Shown piece by piece: positions 44,859 to 53,662 of a DNA stretch of 64,000 nt. The DNA comes from Terrihalobacillus insolitus. GTDB taxonomy: Bacteria; Bacillota; Bacilli; Bacillales; Amphibacillaceae. Below the pieces are notes generated by a model. The model made no database searches. It saw nothing but the letters and a program-made list of their open reading frames with translations, and was not told where the DNA came from. The position numbers and the translations under genes were made by a program. The stretch is from assembly GCF_028416575.1 (NCBI RefSeq), contig NZ_JAMQKB010000001.1, positions 205,649 to 269,648 on the forward strand, in the 5' to 3' direction. How positions within the stretch are numbered: position 1 is the first letter of the stretch; every line of letters starts with the position of its first letter.

Positions 44859-45162
44859 CGTAAAAAGCACCTCACCTCGTCATGAGCGCTCCATTCCTGG
44901 GTTAATCGCTACTCTCCTCGTCACGAGCGCTCCACCAACAATTCAAACAACCAATCGAGAAAGCCGAAACAACTGCATGCCCAATCTTGATTTCAAAAGG
45001 GACAAGGTCAAAAAAGCTGACTGATTTTCCCCCATCAAATGCATCGTATGATAGATTATCATATTTCGTAAATATCAGCGGAAATGCATCCCCATCGAAC
45101 GGTGTCCTGAATCTCGAAATGTTTGATCTGATAGTTTAATTGTTTGCTCTATTTCATTTGTT
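44859..45162. other. Intergenic region with direct repeats and a possible gene remnant
   Basis: CTCGTCATGAGCGCTCCA and CTCGTCACGAGCGCTCCA form a direct repeat at 44876-44893 and 44916-44933. The minus strand between about 45130 and 44900 has an uninterrupted frame without start codon, containing SNISRFRTPFDGDAFPLIFT and SVSFFDLVPFEIKIG, perhaps a remnant of a lost gene. Neither is firmly supported as functional. Confidence 0.35.
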
Positions 45163-46332
45163 TTATTCTTCTAATCCCCATAAAGACTGGCCCCTTTCAA
45201 AGACGATCTCCCCATTTATAATCGTCCGCTCTACCTCTAATTTTTCATCCAATATAACGATATCTGCTTTATAACCCACATCAATTCGCCCTAATCTATC
45301 ATTTTCCCGGATCGCCTCAAGTGGGGTTTGAGTAGCCATGTACACAGCATCCTCTAATGGAATACCACATTCATTCACGACATACCCAACCCCTTTATCC
45401 AGTGTTAACGCACTACCCGCCAAGTTTCCACTTTTTAATGTGACTTTGTTTTCTTTTTTGACCAAATGCTTATTCCGCAAAAAGTACTCTCCATCTTCCA
45501 AGTCATTATAACCAGTACAGTCGGAAATAAGTGCAACACCCTTTTTCCCCTTAACCCTATACAATAATTCGATTACTTTCGGATGTACGTGCAGGCCATC
45601 GGTAATCAACTCACAAATTAATTCCGAATAATATAGTGCCGCAGCTACAACTCCTGGTTCTCGGTGATGCAACATGCTCATGGCATTAAAGGTATGTGTA
45701 AGCTGATTCAATCCATACTCCATCGCACGGCCGATATCATCCAAGGAAGCGTTCGTGTGCCCTGCAGATACCTGAATTCCACATCGAGCTAAACAAGAAA
45801 TAATCGTATAATCATCCAATTCCTCTGGTGCGATCGTAACCTTCTTCACAACATCTTTGTAGGGATCAATAATCTCATCCACATCTTCCCATGATAATCG
45901 TCGAATGTACTCCTCCGGCTGTGCACCTTTATATTTCTTACTAATCCAGGGACCCTCGATATGTGTCCCAAGCATTCGGGCGGCTCTCCCGTTTTTATCC
46001 CGATACCTTGAAGCAGTACCCAAAAAACGAACCAAATCCCTTTTAGATGATGTCCGTGAAGTGGCAAGAAATGCTGTTACTCCATATTTTGGTAACCCAA
46101 CGGCGATTTCCTCAAAAACACCCATTTGATCATCAGAAAGATCAACCCCGTCAACCCCATGGATATGTATATCAACAAACCCTGGACAAATATATCCGTT
46201 CTCCACTTCATCAACTGGATAGTCCTGTCGCTTCAATTCCCCTACATATGTGATTAATCCATCCACAATTTCAACAAATTGCCCCCGGACTATCTTTCCA
46301 TCTAATATCACATCTCCATGCAAATAATACAT
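45163..46332 (-). CDS. nagA: N-acetylglucosamine-6-phosphate deacetylase (second copy)
   Basis: The 389-aa amidohydrolase is a divergent paralogue of the NagA at 1622-2806. It keeps GFVDIHIHGVDG, GTHIEGPW, VSAGHTNASL, LTHTFNAMS and ALISDCTGYND. It is the last gene of the long operon, right after a ROK kinase, which implies that the operon yields GlcNAc or a related N-acetylhexosamine that is phosphorylated and deacetylated here. GTGAGGG lies 5 nt before this ATG; the GTG at 46344 overlaps the ROK stop and is an alternative. Confidence 0.88.
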   Translation of the reverse strand: MYYLHGDVILDGKIVRGQFVEIVDGLITYVGELKRQDYPVDEVENGYICPGFVDIHIHGVDGVDLSDDQMGVFEEIAVGLPKYGVTAFLATSRTSSKRDLVRFLGTASRYRDKNGRAARMLGTHIEGPWISKKYKGAQPEEYIRRLSWEDVDEIIDPYKDVVKKVTIAPEELDDYTIISCLARCGIQVSAGHTNASLDDIGRAMEYGLNQLTHTFNAMSMLHHREPGVVAAALYYSELICELITDGLHVHPKVIELLYRVKGKKGVALISDCTGYNDLEDGEYFLRNKHLVKKENKVTLKSGNLAGSALTLDKGVGYVVNECGIPLEDAVYMATQTPLEAIRENDRLGRIDVGYKADIVILDEKLEVERTIINGEIVFERGQSLWGLEE

Positions 46333-46340
46333 TCTATCCC

Positions 46341-47201
46341 TCACTTCACCAAAAAACTTGCCCCGATCATGCCGGCGTCATTTTGAAAATGTGCCCGCTG
46401 CACATTCACTTCGATATTGGCTTCACCTACTTTTTTTTCAAGTTGGTCCCACCAAGCCTCACTGGAATGAGTCACGCCACCACCAACCACAATCATTTCT
46501 GGATCAAATATATACTGTAAATTGATCAAACCATTAGCCAATGCCTCAACAAATCGATCGATAACATGTCGACAATTATCACAACCAGCACGTTCTAACA
46601 CGTCTTTTGGCGTGAAACCTCCTCCTGCTAATACGGAATCCTCAGCTATCATGCGTTCCAATGCTTTCCCAGATGCATACATTTCCCAACATCCTTTGCG
46701 GCCACAACCACATGGTTTTCCGCTCGGTACAACTACCATATGGCCTACCTCTCCAGCATAGCCATTCCTCCCATGTACAACTTCTTCATCATGAATAATT
46801 CCCCCACCAATTCCTGTCCCAATCGTAATACAGATCGAATGATCAACAGATCGTGCTGCACCTTTCTTCGCTTCTGCTAGGGCAGCGCAATTAGCATCAT
46901 TCTCTAGGGCGACTGGAACCTGCAATTCCTTCTCCAGTATCTCTCCAAGTAGCACATTTTCGATTGCCCTCAAATTAGCAGCCCTTTTAATCTTTCTTTT
47001 CTTAAAATCGACAATCCCAGCAGACGCAATCCCAATACCTTGAATCGATCGCCCCTGAACAAAGATCCTCAAGTCATCGATTAACCTTTCCGTTATCGCT
47101 TCCTTCGGTGTTTTCATTTCCTCTACACGAACAAGCTTTCTTGCGTCAAACAGCCCATACCTAATCTTCGTTCCACCAATATCAACCCCAACAGTATACA
47201 C
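46341..47201 (-). CDS. ROK-family sugar kinase (glucokinase/N-acetylhexosamine kinase type)
   Basis: The 286-aa protein has the ATP motif GVDIGGTKIRYGLFD, the substrate segment ENDANCAALAEAKKGAA, GTGIGGGII and the zinc motif GHMVVVPSGKPCGCGRKGC followed by WE. No DNA-binding domain is attached, so it is a kinase rather than a NagC-type repressor. The gene next to it is NagA, which points to GlcNAc or ManNAc as substrate; glucose is the alternative. Confidence 0.87.
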   Translation of the reverse strand: MYTVGVDIGGTKIRYGLFDARKLVRVEEMKTPKEAITERLIDDLRIFVQGRSIQGIGIASAGIVDFKKRKIKRAANLRAIENVLLGEILEKELQVPVALENDANCAALAEAKKGAARSVDHSICITIGTGIGGGIIHDEEVVHGRNGYAGEVGHMVVVPSGKPCGCGRKGCWEMYASGKALERMIAEDSVLAGGGFTPKDVLERAGCDNCRHVIDRFVEALANGLINLQYIFDPEMIVVGGGVTHSSEAWWDQLEKKVGEANIEVNVQRAHFQNDAGMIGASFLVK

Positions 47202-47221
47202 ACTTACCCCCCCTTGAAAGA

Positions 47222-47252
47222 GTGGGCATCTATTTTTGCAAACAGATGCCCA
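47222..47252 (-). other. Intercistronic hairpin before the ROK kinase
   Basis: GGGCATCTG and AGATGCCC form a short stem in the 57-bp gap between the Gfo/Idh and ROK genes. No T-run follows; it may shape mRNA stability. Confidence 0.45.
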
Positions 47253-47258
47253 TTACCT

Positions 47259-48233
47259 TTATAAATACACTTTTGATTTTCTATTACTTGATTGATATGC
47301 CGCTAAGGCAACTTCCAATGCTTTTAACCCGTCATAACCAGAAATTGATGGTTCTCTTTTCTGTTCCACACATTCCACAAAATCTTGGATCAGTCCAAAG
47401 TCCATATCATTTCCATAAAAAACATTGGACAATGATTGATTCCCGCTAGCAAACAGACGAAAATGTTCTTTGAGCGCATCCACCTTAACCGTTTGTTTCG
47501 TGCCAATTACTTCGATGGTCACGTCCCCCCATGTCGGATATTCTGAAAAACGTGACCAACTCGCATCATGTGAAGCAATGACACCATTTGCGAATTGAAG
47601 TGTAAGAATTCCCGCATCATCAATATCGATTTGGTGGAAGTAAGAATCAACAATCGAATAGACTTCGGTTATTTCCTTTCCTAAATACCAGCGCATAATA
47701 TCTACCATATGTACGGTATGATCTAGTACCGCACCACCACCAGAAAGTTTCTCATCGATAAACCAGCCACCTGGGTTTTGCCCACGATTTGTTGTACGAA
47801 AGGCAACAATATCACCAAGCTCTCCCGCATCAATCAACCTTTTTAACTGCTGAATTGGAGAACTGAACCTTACTGGAAATGCAGTTTGTAAAATAACTTC
47901 ATGCCCTTTACAAACGCCGATCATTTCCCAGGCATCTTCAACCGTAGTTGCAATCGGCTTTTCACAGAGAATATGTTTTTTTGCTTTCGCTGCGTTGATT
48001 GTCATTTCCTTATGACGGTTATTTTCACTACAAATAATCACGGCATCCATATCCACTTCTAGAAAAGAACCTTGATCTGGGTAATGCTTTGTGCTGTATT
48101 TTTCTGCTACTTCTTTCCCTCGCTCCATATTATCATCATAAATTCCCACTAACTCTACGTTGGGAAGTTTCATTAAGCTATCTGCATAGCTGTATGCATG
48201 CATATGGGCAAAACTCATCATCCCGATTTTCAT
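47259..48233 (-). CDS. Gfo/Idh/MocA-family oxidoreductase
   Basis: The 324-aa protein has a Rossmann fold (KIGMMSFAHMHAYSYADSL, slightly off the GxGxxG pattern), the family motif HILCEKPIAT near residue 92, and the C-terminal motif NPGGWFIDEKLSGGGAVLDH followed by TVHMVDIMRWYLG. The same NPGGWF-x-SGGG-x-D-x-H pattern occurs in the enzymes at 52323 and 53663, so the three are related. It overlaps the preceding gene by 4 nt. The reaction is probably NAD-dependent oxidation at a sugar hydroxyl. Confidence 0.85.
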   Translation of the reverse strand: MKIGMMSFAHMHAYSYADSLMKLPNVELVGIYDDNMERGKEVAEKYSTKHYPDQGSFLEVDMDAVIICSENNRHKEMTINAAKAKKHILCEKPIATTVEDAWEMIGVCKGHEVILQTAFPVRFSSPIQQLKRLIDAGELGDIVAFRTTNRGQNPGGWFIDEKLSGGGAVLDHTVHMVDIMRWYLGKEITEVYSIVDSYFHQIDIDDAGILTLQFANGVIASHDASWSRFSEYPTWGDVTIEVIGTKQTVKVDALKEHFRLFASGNQSLSNVFYGNDMDFGLIQDFVECVEQKREPSISGYDGLKALEVALAAYQSSNRKSKVYL

Positions 48234-48925
48234 GACTGAACACCTCCATTAACTTTATTGTGGAAGTTTGAAAGACGTTCTACCAGTCTATCGTCCACAG
48301 TATGGGACAAATCAAAAATAGCTTCCACACTATAGGAAAGTGGAAGTGAGGTATACCTTTTCGGTTCAAAGGGGTTCATCTCACAACTATTAAACTCAAT
48401 AATTGTGTTAATGCCACTCCATTCCAACTCGATAAAATCTTCGCCTGAAAACGTATAATCCAAATGCGCTATTGTGCCTCCACCAAAGTTTATCATTACA
48501 ATGACATGAGATGGCTTTACTTCTGCACTTGAACGCTTTACGCTAACAGACTCAGGGTCACCAAATACTGTCGACAAAACGTAGAGATCACTAGCAATTA
48601 ATGTATTATCCTCATTTTCAACAATTCTTCGTAACCGAAAAATACCTTTCGTATTTCTGCGGATGACTTCCTTTGTTTTTTGGAAAAATGGATAACATTC
48701 CAAATCAAAATATACCTTCGTTCCATCCGTTAGGCTGTCACTAAGTAATATAGATGGGATAAAAACCGTATGACCAACAAGTGATTCCCCATTATAATTG
48801 CCCCAATCAATCACATAAGTCTTCGTAGCATTCGTTAATTGTGCAGTACCTTCCACTACCTCCACTTCACTTCTAGCAGTTTGAAAATCTAGCTTGTTTA
48901 CATTAGCAATCACTACATTTCTCAT
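48230..48925 (-). CDS. Unrecognised protein resembling a Gfo/Idh C-terminal domain
   Basis: The 231-aa protein has no Rossmann motif. Its second half (HVIVMINFGGGTIAHLDYTF followed by SGEDFIELEWSG) resembles the sheet domain of Gfo/Idh enzymes, where a similar INGxxxHLDxxW segment occurs. The first half (TYVIDWGNYNGESLVGHTVF, IPSILLSDSLTDGTKVYFDL) is unfamiliar. AGGAGG lies 7 nt before the second ATG, chosen here. It sits between a TIM-barrel isomerase and a complete Gfo/Idh gene with overlapping ends, so it may be an accessory subunit. Confidence 0.65.
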   Translation of the reverse strand: MRNVVIANVNKLDFQTARSEVEVVEGTAQLTNATKTYVIDWGNYNGESLVGHTVFIPSILLSDSLTDGTKVYFDLECYPFFQKTKEVIRRNTKGIFRLRRIVENEDNTLIASDLYVLSTVFGDPESVSVKRSSAEVKPSHVIVMINFGGGTIAHLDYTFSGEDFIELEWSGINTIIEFNSCEMNPFEPKRYTSLPLSYSVEAIFDLSHTVDDRLVERLSNFHNKVNGGVQS

Positions 48926-48936
48926 GCGCATCCCTC

Positions 48937-49770
48937 CTACTTTAATAGTTTTCTCAGACGACGAACTGCCTCTTCGTTCGCTACTTTCGGGTCATCTTTT
49001 CCTTCATATTCAATCGATAACCACCCATCATAACCGATTTCATTTAAGCCATTGACGATATAGGATAAATTCACTTGCCCTTCACCAGGAATCGTACCAA
49101 TTACTTCCACTCCCTGTGTCGAGCGAAAACCTTTCACCTGTTCCGAAGGGTCCTTTATACGAAAATCCTTAAAATGAACATGCACAATTTTTTCACGTAG
49201 TTTATCAAACGCTTTTTCCGGTTCTTCATGAACTAATAGAAAGTTTCCCGTATCAAACGTTGATTTTACATACGGACTATTTACTTTCTCAATTATTTCT
49301 TCAACCTGTTCGCTTTTCCCTGCTAATAAACCATGATTTTCAATCGCTAAATAAACCTGTTCTCTTTCTGCCTTTTCCGCAGATCGCTTCAACCCTTCCA
49401 CAATCCAATCCTGGCCATCCTCATAAGTTAAGTTCCCATGCAGGTCACCACAGAACACGCGAACGATATTTGTTCCTAGTTTTTTAGCCACTTCAATGCC
49501 ATCATTAATTTTTTCTACCTCAAGCGTGCGTTCTTCTGCTGACTCTTTCACGAAATTATTTGTAACGTCATAGGCCGAAACTTGCAACTCCATCTCTCGC
49601 AATTTGGACACTACTTCCGCAATTTCATTTTCCTTATCCTTCCAATAAATATCAAGTAATTCGACACCACCCAAACCAATTTCCTTTGCATAGTTTAAAA
49701 AGTCGACCGTCGTCCAATTTTCTTTTTGCACCCTAGCATTCACGCTATACATACTTACACTAACCCTCAC
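48937..49770 (-). CDS. Sugar phosphate isomerase/epimerase family TIM-barrel protein
   Basis: The 277-aa AP-endonuclease-2-type barrel has the metal-binding residues in LAIENHG, STFDTGNFL, VHVHFKDF and LSIEYEG. Members act as isomerases, epimerases, dehydratases or, in keto-glycoside pathways, lyases. I choose the GTG at 49770 with GGGGGAG 5-6 nt upstream; the 28-codon upstream extension overlaps the esterase gene and is not credible. Its neighbours are oxidoreductases, suggesting work on an oxidised sugar. Confidence 0.82.
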   Translation of the reverse strand: MRVSVSMYSVNARVQKENWTTVDFLNYAKEIGLGGVELLDIYWKDKENEIAEVVSKLREMELQVSAYDVTNNFVKESAEERTLEVEKINDGIEVAKKLGTNIVRVFCGDLHGNLTYEDGQDWIVEGLKRSAEKAEREQVYLAIENHGLLAGKSEQVEEIIEKVNSPYVKSTFDTGNFLLVHEEPEKAFDKLREKIVHVHFKDFRIKDPSEQVKGFRSTQGVEVIGTIPGEGQVNLSYIVNGLNEIGYDGWLSIEYEGKDDPKVANEEAVRRLRKLLK

Positions 49771-49783
49771 AGTAACTCCCCCT

Positions 49784-50758
49784 TTAACCGTTAATTTGTT
49801 TTGCAATAAAGGCGATTTTCTTTTCTTCATGAAACATGTTTGCTTCATGGACAAATTGCGGATAAACCTCTATGTTTTTATCCTTGGCAGCGAGATGATT
49901 ATACGCTGCAAACACAGTTGATGGGGGGGTTATCGCATCTTCTAAACCAACTCCCATTAAGGTCGGACAAGTGATCCTATCACAAAAATGGACACTGTCG
50001 ATATATCCGAGTGTCTTCAACACATTTTCATACGCTTCGTATTGGGGGTCATGCCATTTAAAATAGTTCACGATCTCCATATACGGACCTGACAATGCTA
50101 CCTCTAACGCTCGCTCAAAGTGAGCAATAAATGGCCAATCTGCTGCAACAAAATCTACGTTTCCATCCAGCCCTGCTGCGGTCAGTGCCAATCCACCACC
50201 TTGCGACCCACCTATCACGCCAAATCTTGTAGGTTGAATGGGGAATGAGTTAGACCAAACCCAATTCAACTGCATCAAAATATCGCGATACACATTCGTA
50301 AAATAATAGTTCTTCGGATCATGAATCCCATTTAACATCCAACCAAGTATTCGACTGCCGTTTTCGTACTTGCCATAATCAGGTGAATCTCCTTGCCCTC
50401 TTACGTCAAAGGAAACAACTGCAATACCTAGTGTCGTCCACTTCAAAAAATTAGTAGCAAATCCACGAGATCCGGTATACCCATGAAAGAAAAAGATAGC
50501 TGGACATTCCGTTACACCCTTTGGCTTTACGAAAAGACCTTTTAATGGTGTTTCATCCCAGCTAGTGAACGTCAGATCTGCCACGTCAACCGTTGGAACA
50601 GCATAGTCTCGCCAGTTGACCGCAACATCGGGTGTGAACGTACTGATTTCTTTTTTTTCGTTATCCCAAAACATCTGAAAATCACTTGGCTTATTCGTTA
50701 ATTCTGGACGATATTTCCGCAGTTCATTTAACGGGTAATCTCCAACTTTTCTCCCCAC
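49784..50758 (-). CDS. Acetyl-xylan-esterase-type (CE7) alpha/beta hydrolase
   Basis: The 324-aa protein has the CE7 layout: RGQGDSP, nucleophile elbow GGSQGGGLAL (Ser near 185), the acid Asp in GLEDAITPPSTVFAAYN and the His in FVHEANMFH. CE7 enzymes deacetylate small acetylated sugars, often inside the cell. No signal peptide is seen, so it probably removes O-acetyl groups after import. GGAG lies 8 nt before the GTG at 50758, preferred over the upstream extension. Confidence 0.85.
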   Translation of the reverse strand: MGRKVGDYPLNELRKYRPELTNKPSDFQMFWDNEKKEISTFTPDVAVNWRDYAVPTVDVADLTFTSWDETPLKGLFVKPKGVTECPAIFFFHGYTGSRGFATNFLKWTTLGIAVVSFDVRGQGDSPDYGKYENGSRILGWMLNGIHDPKNYYFTNVYRDILMQLNWVWSNSFPIQPTRFGVIGGSQGGGLALTAAGLDGNVDFVAADWPFIAHFERALEVALSGPYMEIVNYFKWHDPQYEAYENVLKTLGYIDSVHFCDRITCPTLMGVGLEDAITPPSTVFAAYNHLAAKDKNIEVYPQFVHEANMFHEEKKIAFIAKQING

Positions 50759-50772
50759 ATTTATCACTCCGA

Positions 50773-52323
50773 TTACTGGTAAAATTCTTTCGGCCACTCC
50801 AGCTCAAAACCATCTTCCCTTAAGCTATCTTGGAATCCTTGCAAAAGCTTGGCATCATTTCTAACGCTTTTTGGATCTGTCCCATTTTTGATGCAAAACG
50901 CAACAAGTGCCCCACAAGCTTCACCAATATTCCATTCCACTGGGTGTAACCGGTAACAGCCATTCGTTATATGCGTCGTGCCGATATTTTTGCAGCCTGC
51001 TAACACATTGTCCATATCTGTTGGAATAAGTGTCCCTAACGGAATATGAAAAGGCAGTGCTTTAATATCCAAATAATTTTTTCCAGCCATACTTGGGTGC
51101 AAATCAATACTATAGGATCCTATTCCTACTCTGTCTTCGTATTCCTTGCCTGTTTTACCTTCATTAAAGTCTGGCGAGACATCTTGTTCTGTCACGGTAT
51201 ATTCTGCTTTAATCCTTCTCGACTCACGGATGTACGGTGCTTTTGCTAGACCATCTTCGGTATCAAAAATATCCTTCCGCAGCTTTAAACTTGGATATCC
51301 TTTACCTCCATCTGGTCGTGGTGCTTCAGTTTGCAACCAGTACAATAGAGAAAGGCTTAACTGCTTTGCCTGATACAGATGCTTTTCTTTTTCCGCTTCC
51401 GAAACATCATACACATTGCCTAAAAAGTAATCGTTTTGCGGCCAATTTAATAACGTCATATCTCCCGCTGTAAATGGAAGGTTATACTGTCCTATATCGA
51501 AAATCCGACGGTACTCCCATAACGGGAACCCCGATTCTTCACGAAACAACGTATACTTTCGCTTTTCCTTTGTAATCGGGTGTGGTGCATAAAAGCTTAA
51601 ATACTTATCTGGCCAAAAGTCCGGTTGAAAATATTTCCAAAAATTGTACATTCCCGGTTTGGCAATTGTATGATCTTCTCCTTCCCGGTATTCCATCCCA
51701 AGAACATAGGTGAATGCTTGGATATCAATCGGGTCCGTTTCCTCTAAAGCATGCATTTCACCTGTTTCACTTTTTGCTTCTGCACCAGTTATATACTTCA
51801 TTCCTGCTAATGGCAACAGATCACCTGACTCGGTTGCATCTATATAATACGGTGCAAAAACTTGCTGTTCATTGCTAGTTTTCTTATTTTTTACCGTAAC
51901 TTCCTTAATGTCTCGAACATTTTTTTTAACATCGGAAACTTCACTGTTTAAAGCAATGATTAGCTGATTCGTTAACACATAAGGCAACAACATTTCATTC
52001 AAGACATGTAACGTAACACGTGGATCATGACAAATATTACTGACCAACCCATTCCCGGGATTTAATGGGGCAGGTTCCCCTCTTACATCCATCGCCCGCA
52101 TATACGTCTCTCGTACCTTGGCCCGGTATGTACGATACCGTTTTGTGCATCCAAATTCTTCAATCCATTGGTGTTCATCCGGTGGAACCCCTTGGGAAGT
52201 CACCTGGCCGCCGATCCACTCCGTTTCCTCCGTTAGAAGAACCGTTAGCCCATTGGCACAAGCTGACATCGCTGCGGCACAGCCTCCCAATCCACCTCCT
52301 GCTACGACGACATCTACTTTCAT
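50773..52323 (-). CDS. FAD-dependent oxidoreductase (FAD_oxidored family)
   Basis: The 516-aa protein starts with the dinucleotide motif VDVVVAGGGLGGCAAAMSAC and contains WIGGQVTSQGVPPDEHQW, YIDATESGDLLPLAG and the C-terminal LAGCKNIGTTHITNGCYRLH with GEACGALVAFC. The family is common in polysaccharide-use loci; its substrates are poorly known. The ATG overlaps the preceding Gfo/Idh stop by one base. It could oxidise a sugar carbon or regenerate a cofactor. Confidence 0.83.
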   Translation of the reverse strand: MKVDVVVAGGGLGGCAAAMSACANGLTVLLTEETEWIGGQVTSQGVPPDEHQWIEEFGCTKRYRTYRAKVRETYMRAMDVRGEPAPLNPGNGLVSNICHDPRVTLHVLNEMLLPYVLTNQLIIALNSEVSDVKKNVRDIKEVTVKNKKTSNEQQVFAPYYIDATESGDLLPLAGMKYITGAEAKSETGEMHALEETDPIDIQAFTYVLGMEYREGEDHTIAKPGMYNFWKYFQPDFWPDKYLSFYAPHPITKEKRKYTLFREESGFPLWEYRRIFDIGQYNLPFTAGDMTLLNWPQNDYFLGNVYDVSEAEKEKHLYQAKQLSLSLLYWLQTEAPRPDGGKGYPSLKLRKDIFDTEDGLAKAPYIRESRRIKAEYTVTEQDVSPDFNEGKTGKEYEDRVGIGSYSIDLHPSMAGKNYLDIKALPFHIPLGTLIPTDMDNVLAGCKNIGTTHITNGCYRLHPVEWNIGEACGALVAFCIKNGTDPKSVRNDAKLLQGFQDSLREDGFELEWPKEFYQ

Positions 52324-53375
52324 TACATATAAACTTCCTTACCTGTTTTAGCGGATTCATACACTGCATTTAACATTTTCATCACTTGAACCCCATCGGA
52401 AACTGGTGCGATCGTCTCTGTTCCATTTAGGCAACAGTCAACAAAATGGTTGATTTCATTCACAAATGCTTGATTAAAATCAAAGTCTAACTTATCAATT
52501 TGCGGAGTTACATTCAAGATCGTATTATGTTTTTCGTTTACTATAGCTAATTCAGGTTCAATTTCTGCCCCACCTTTGTCACCGAACAGTTTTACATATA
52601 ACTCATCTTTTTTCGCTTGTAGGGTAAAGCTTACATCAACCATGATTGAAGCCCCATTTTCAAAGCGAATCATGGCATTCGTTAAATCTTCCACATCATT
52701 TAATGTCGGATCATAATCAGCAGCTTTATAGAATGATAAATTCCCAATATGACTGCGATTTCCTAGCTTTTTATACGTGTTTCCACTAACAGACACTGGA
52801 CGTGGTTTTCCCATGAAGTACCAGCAAATATCTATCATATGTACCCCTAAATCAATTAAAGGACCTCCACCAGATTTGGTGATATCACTGAACCAACCAC
52901 CAGGATTACCAAGTCTACGTAAACACGATGTTTTCGCATAATAGATTTCACCGAGTTCACCATGATCAATAAATGTTTTCAATAGCTTTGCATTATCCCC
53001 GTGACGACGTACAAAGCCAACTTGTAATAGCTTTCCTGTTTTCCTTTGCGTTGCTTCTACAGCTAGTGCTTCATCCACGGTCATCGATAACGGTTTTTCC
53101 ACTAAGACATGTTTTCCAGCTTCCATTGCGGCAATGGCAATTTCGGCATGGGAATTATTCCACGTACAAATACTAACCGCATCAATGGCTTCATTCTTTA
53201 ATAAATCATGATAGTCAGTATACAACTCAGCAACATCATAGCGCTTCCCATTTTCTTGCAGACGATCCTCATTCAAATCACATAGCGCAACTAATTCAAC
53301 CTGTTCATTGCTTAAATATGGTTCGATATGAAACTGTGAAATTGACCCAACTCCAACTACACCTACTTTTAACAT
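52323..53375 (-). CDS. Gfo/Idh/MocA-family oxidoreductase
   Basis: The 350-aa protein opens with LKVGVVGVGSISQFHIEPYL, has HVLVEKPLSMT near residue 92, then NPGGWFSDITKSGGGPLIDL with GVHMIDICWYFMG, and LFGDKGGAEIEPELA near 265. It is closely related to the broken gene just upstream (53663-54715). GAAAGGGG precedes the ATG at 53375. A MITE-like element lies between the two paralogues. Confidence 0.88.
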   Translation of the reverse strand: MLKVGVVGVGSISQFHIEPYLSNEQVELVALCDLNEDRLQENGKRYDVAELYTDYHDLLKNEAIDAVSICTWNNSHAEIAIAAMEAGKHVLVEKPLSMTVDEALAVEATQRKTGKLLQVGFVRRHGDNAKLLKTFIDHGELGEIYYAKTSCLRRLGNPGGWFSDITKSGGGPLIDLGVHMIDICWYFMGKPRPVSVSGNTYKKLGNRSHIGNLSFYKAADYDPTLNDVEDLTNAMIRFENGASIMVDVSFTLQAKKDELYVKLFGDKGGAEIEPELAIVNEKHNTILNVTPQIDKLDFDFNQAFVNEINHFVDCCLNGTETIAPVSDGVQVMKMLNAVYESAKTGKEVYM

Positions 53376-53462
53376 AGAAAATTCCCCTTTCAACCAAGTA
53401 ATTTTTCAATGACAATTATCTAAAAGTTTACTGCTTTTCCAAGTATAGAATCTCAACTAGAA

Positions 53463-53642
53463 GTTGATATAAATTGCGACATAACTTTAGCATGACTTCC
53501 TTCCATCCTTCGAAGATGGATGCTAAACCAGCGTGCGGAAAAACGCTCTCTTTCCGGGGGCACGGCTTCAGTAATCAGAACGAGCGAAAACCACACGAAA
53601 GGGAATTTTCACTACGTTGCAGTTTATATAAATAACAACAAA
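53463..53642. mobile_element. Possible second-type MITE between two Gfo/Idh genes
   Basis: GATATAAATTGCGACATAAC on the left and, inverted on the right, TATATAAACTGCAACGTAGT form imperfect terminal repeats about 180 bp apart. The interior has GCGTGCGGAAAAACGCTCTC and TTTCCGGGGGCACGG, GC-rich compared with the flanks. It lacks a coding frame and interrupts a tightly packed operon. No clear target duplication was found. Confidence 0.5.
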
Positions 53643-53662
53643 CAGTGCGAAAAGAGAGCCTT

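Noticed and set aside
44871..44937. Continuation of the 52-bp hairpin repeat family
   Set aside because: The two CTCGTCAYGAGCGCTCCA copies share only short TCGTCA similarity with the array and lack its stem and linker.
48230..48925. DUF6379/DgpB-type C-glycoside deglycosidase subunit
   Set aside because: Position next to a TIM-barrel isomerase is suggestive, but the sequence does not show the features I know of that family; it looks more like a Gfo/Idh C-terminal domain.
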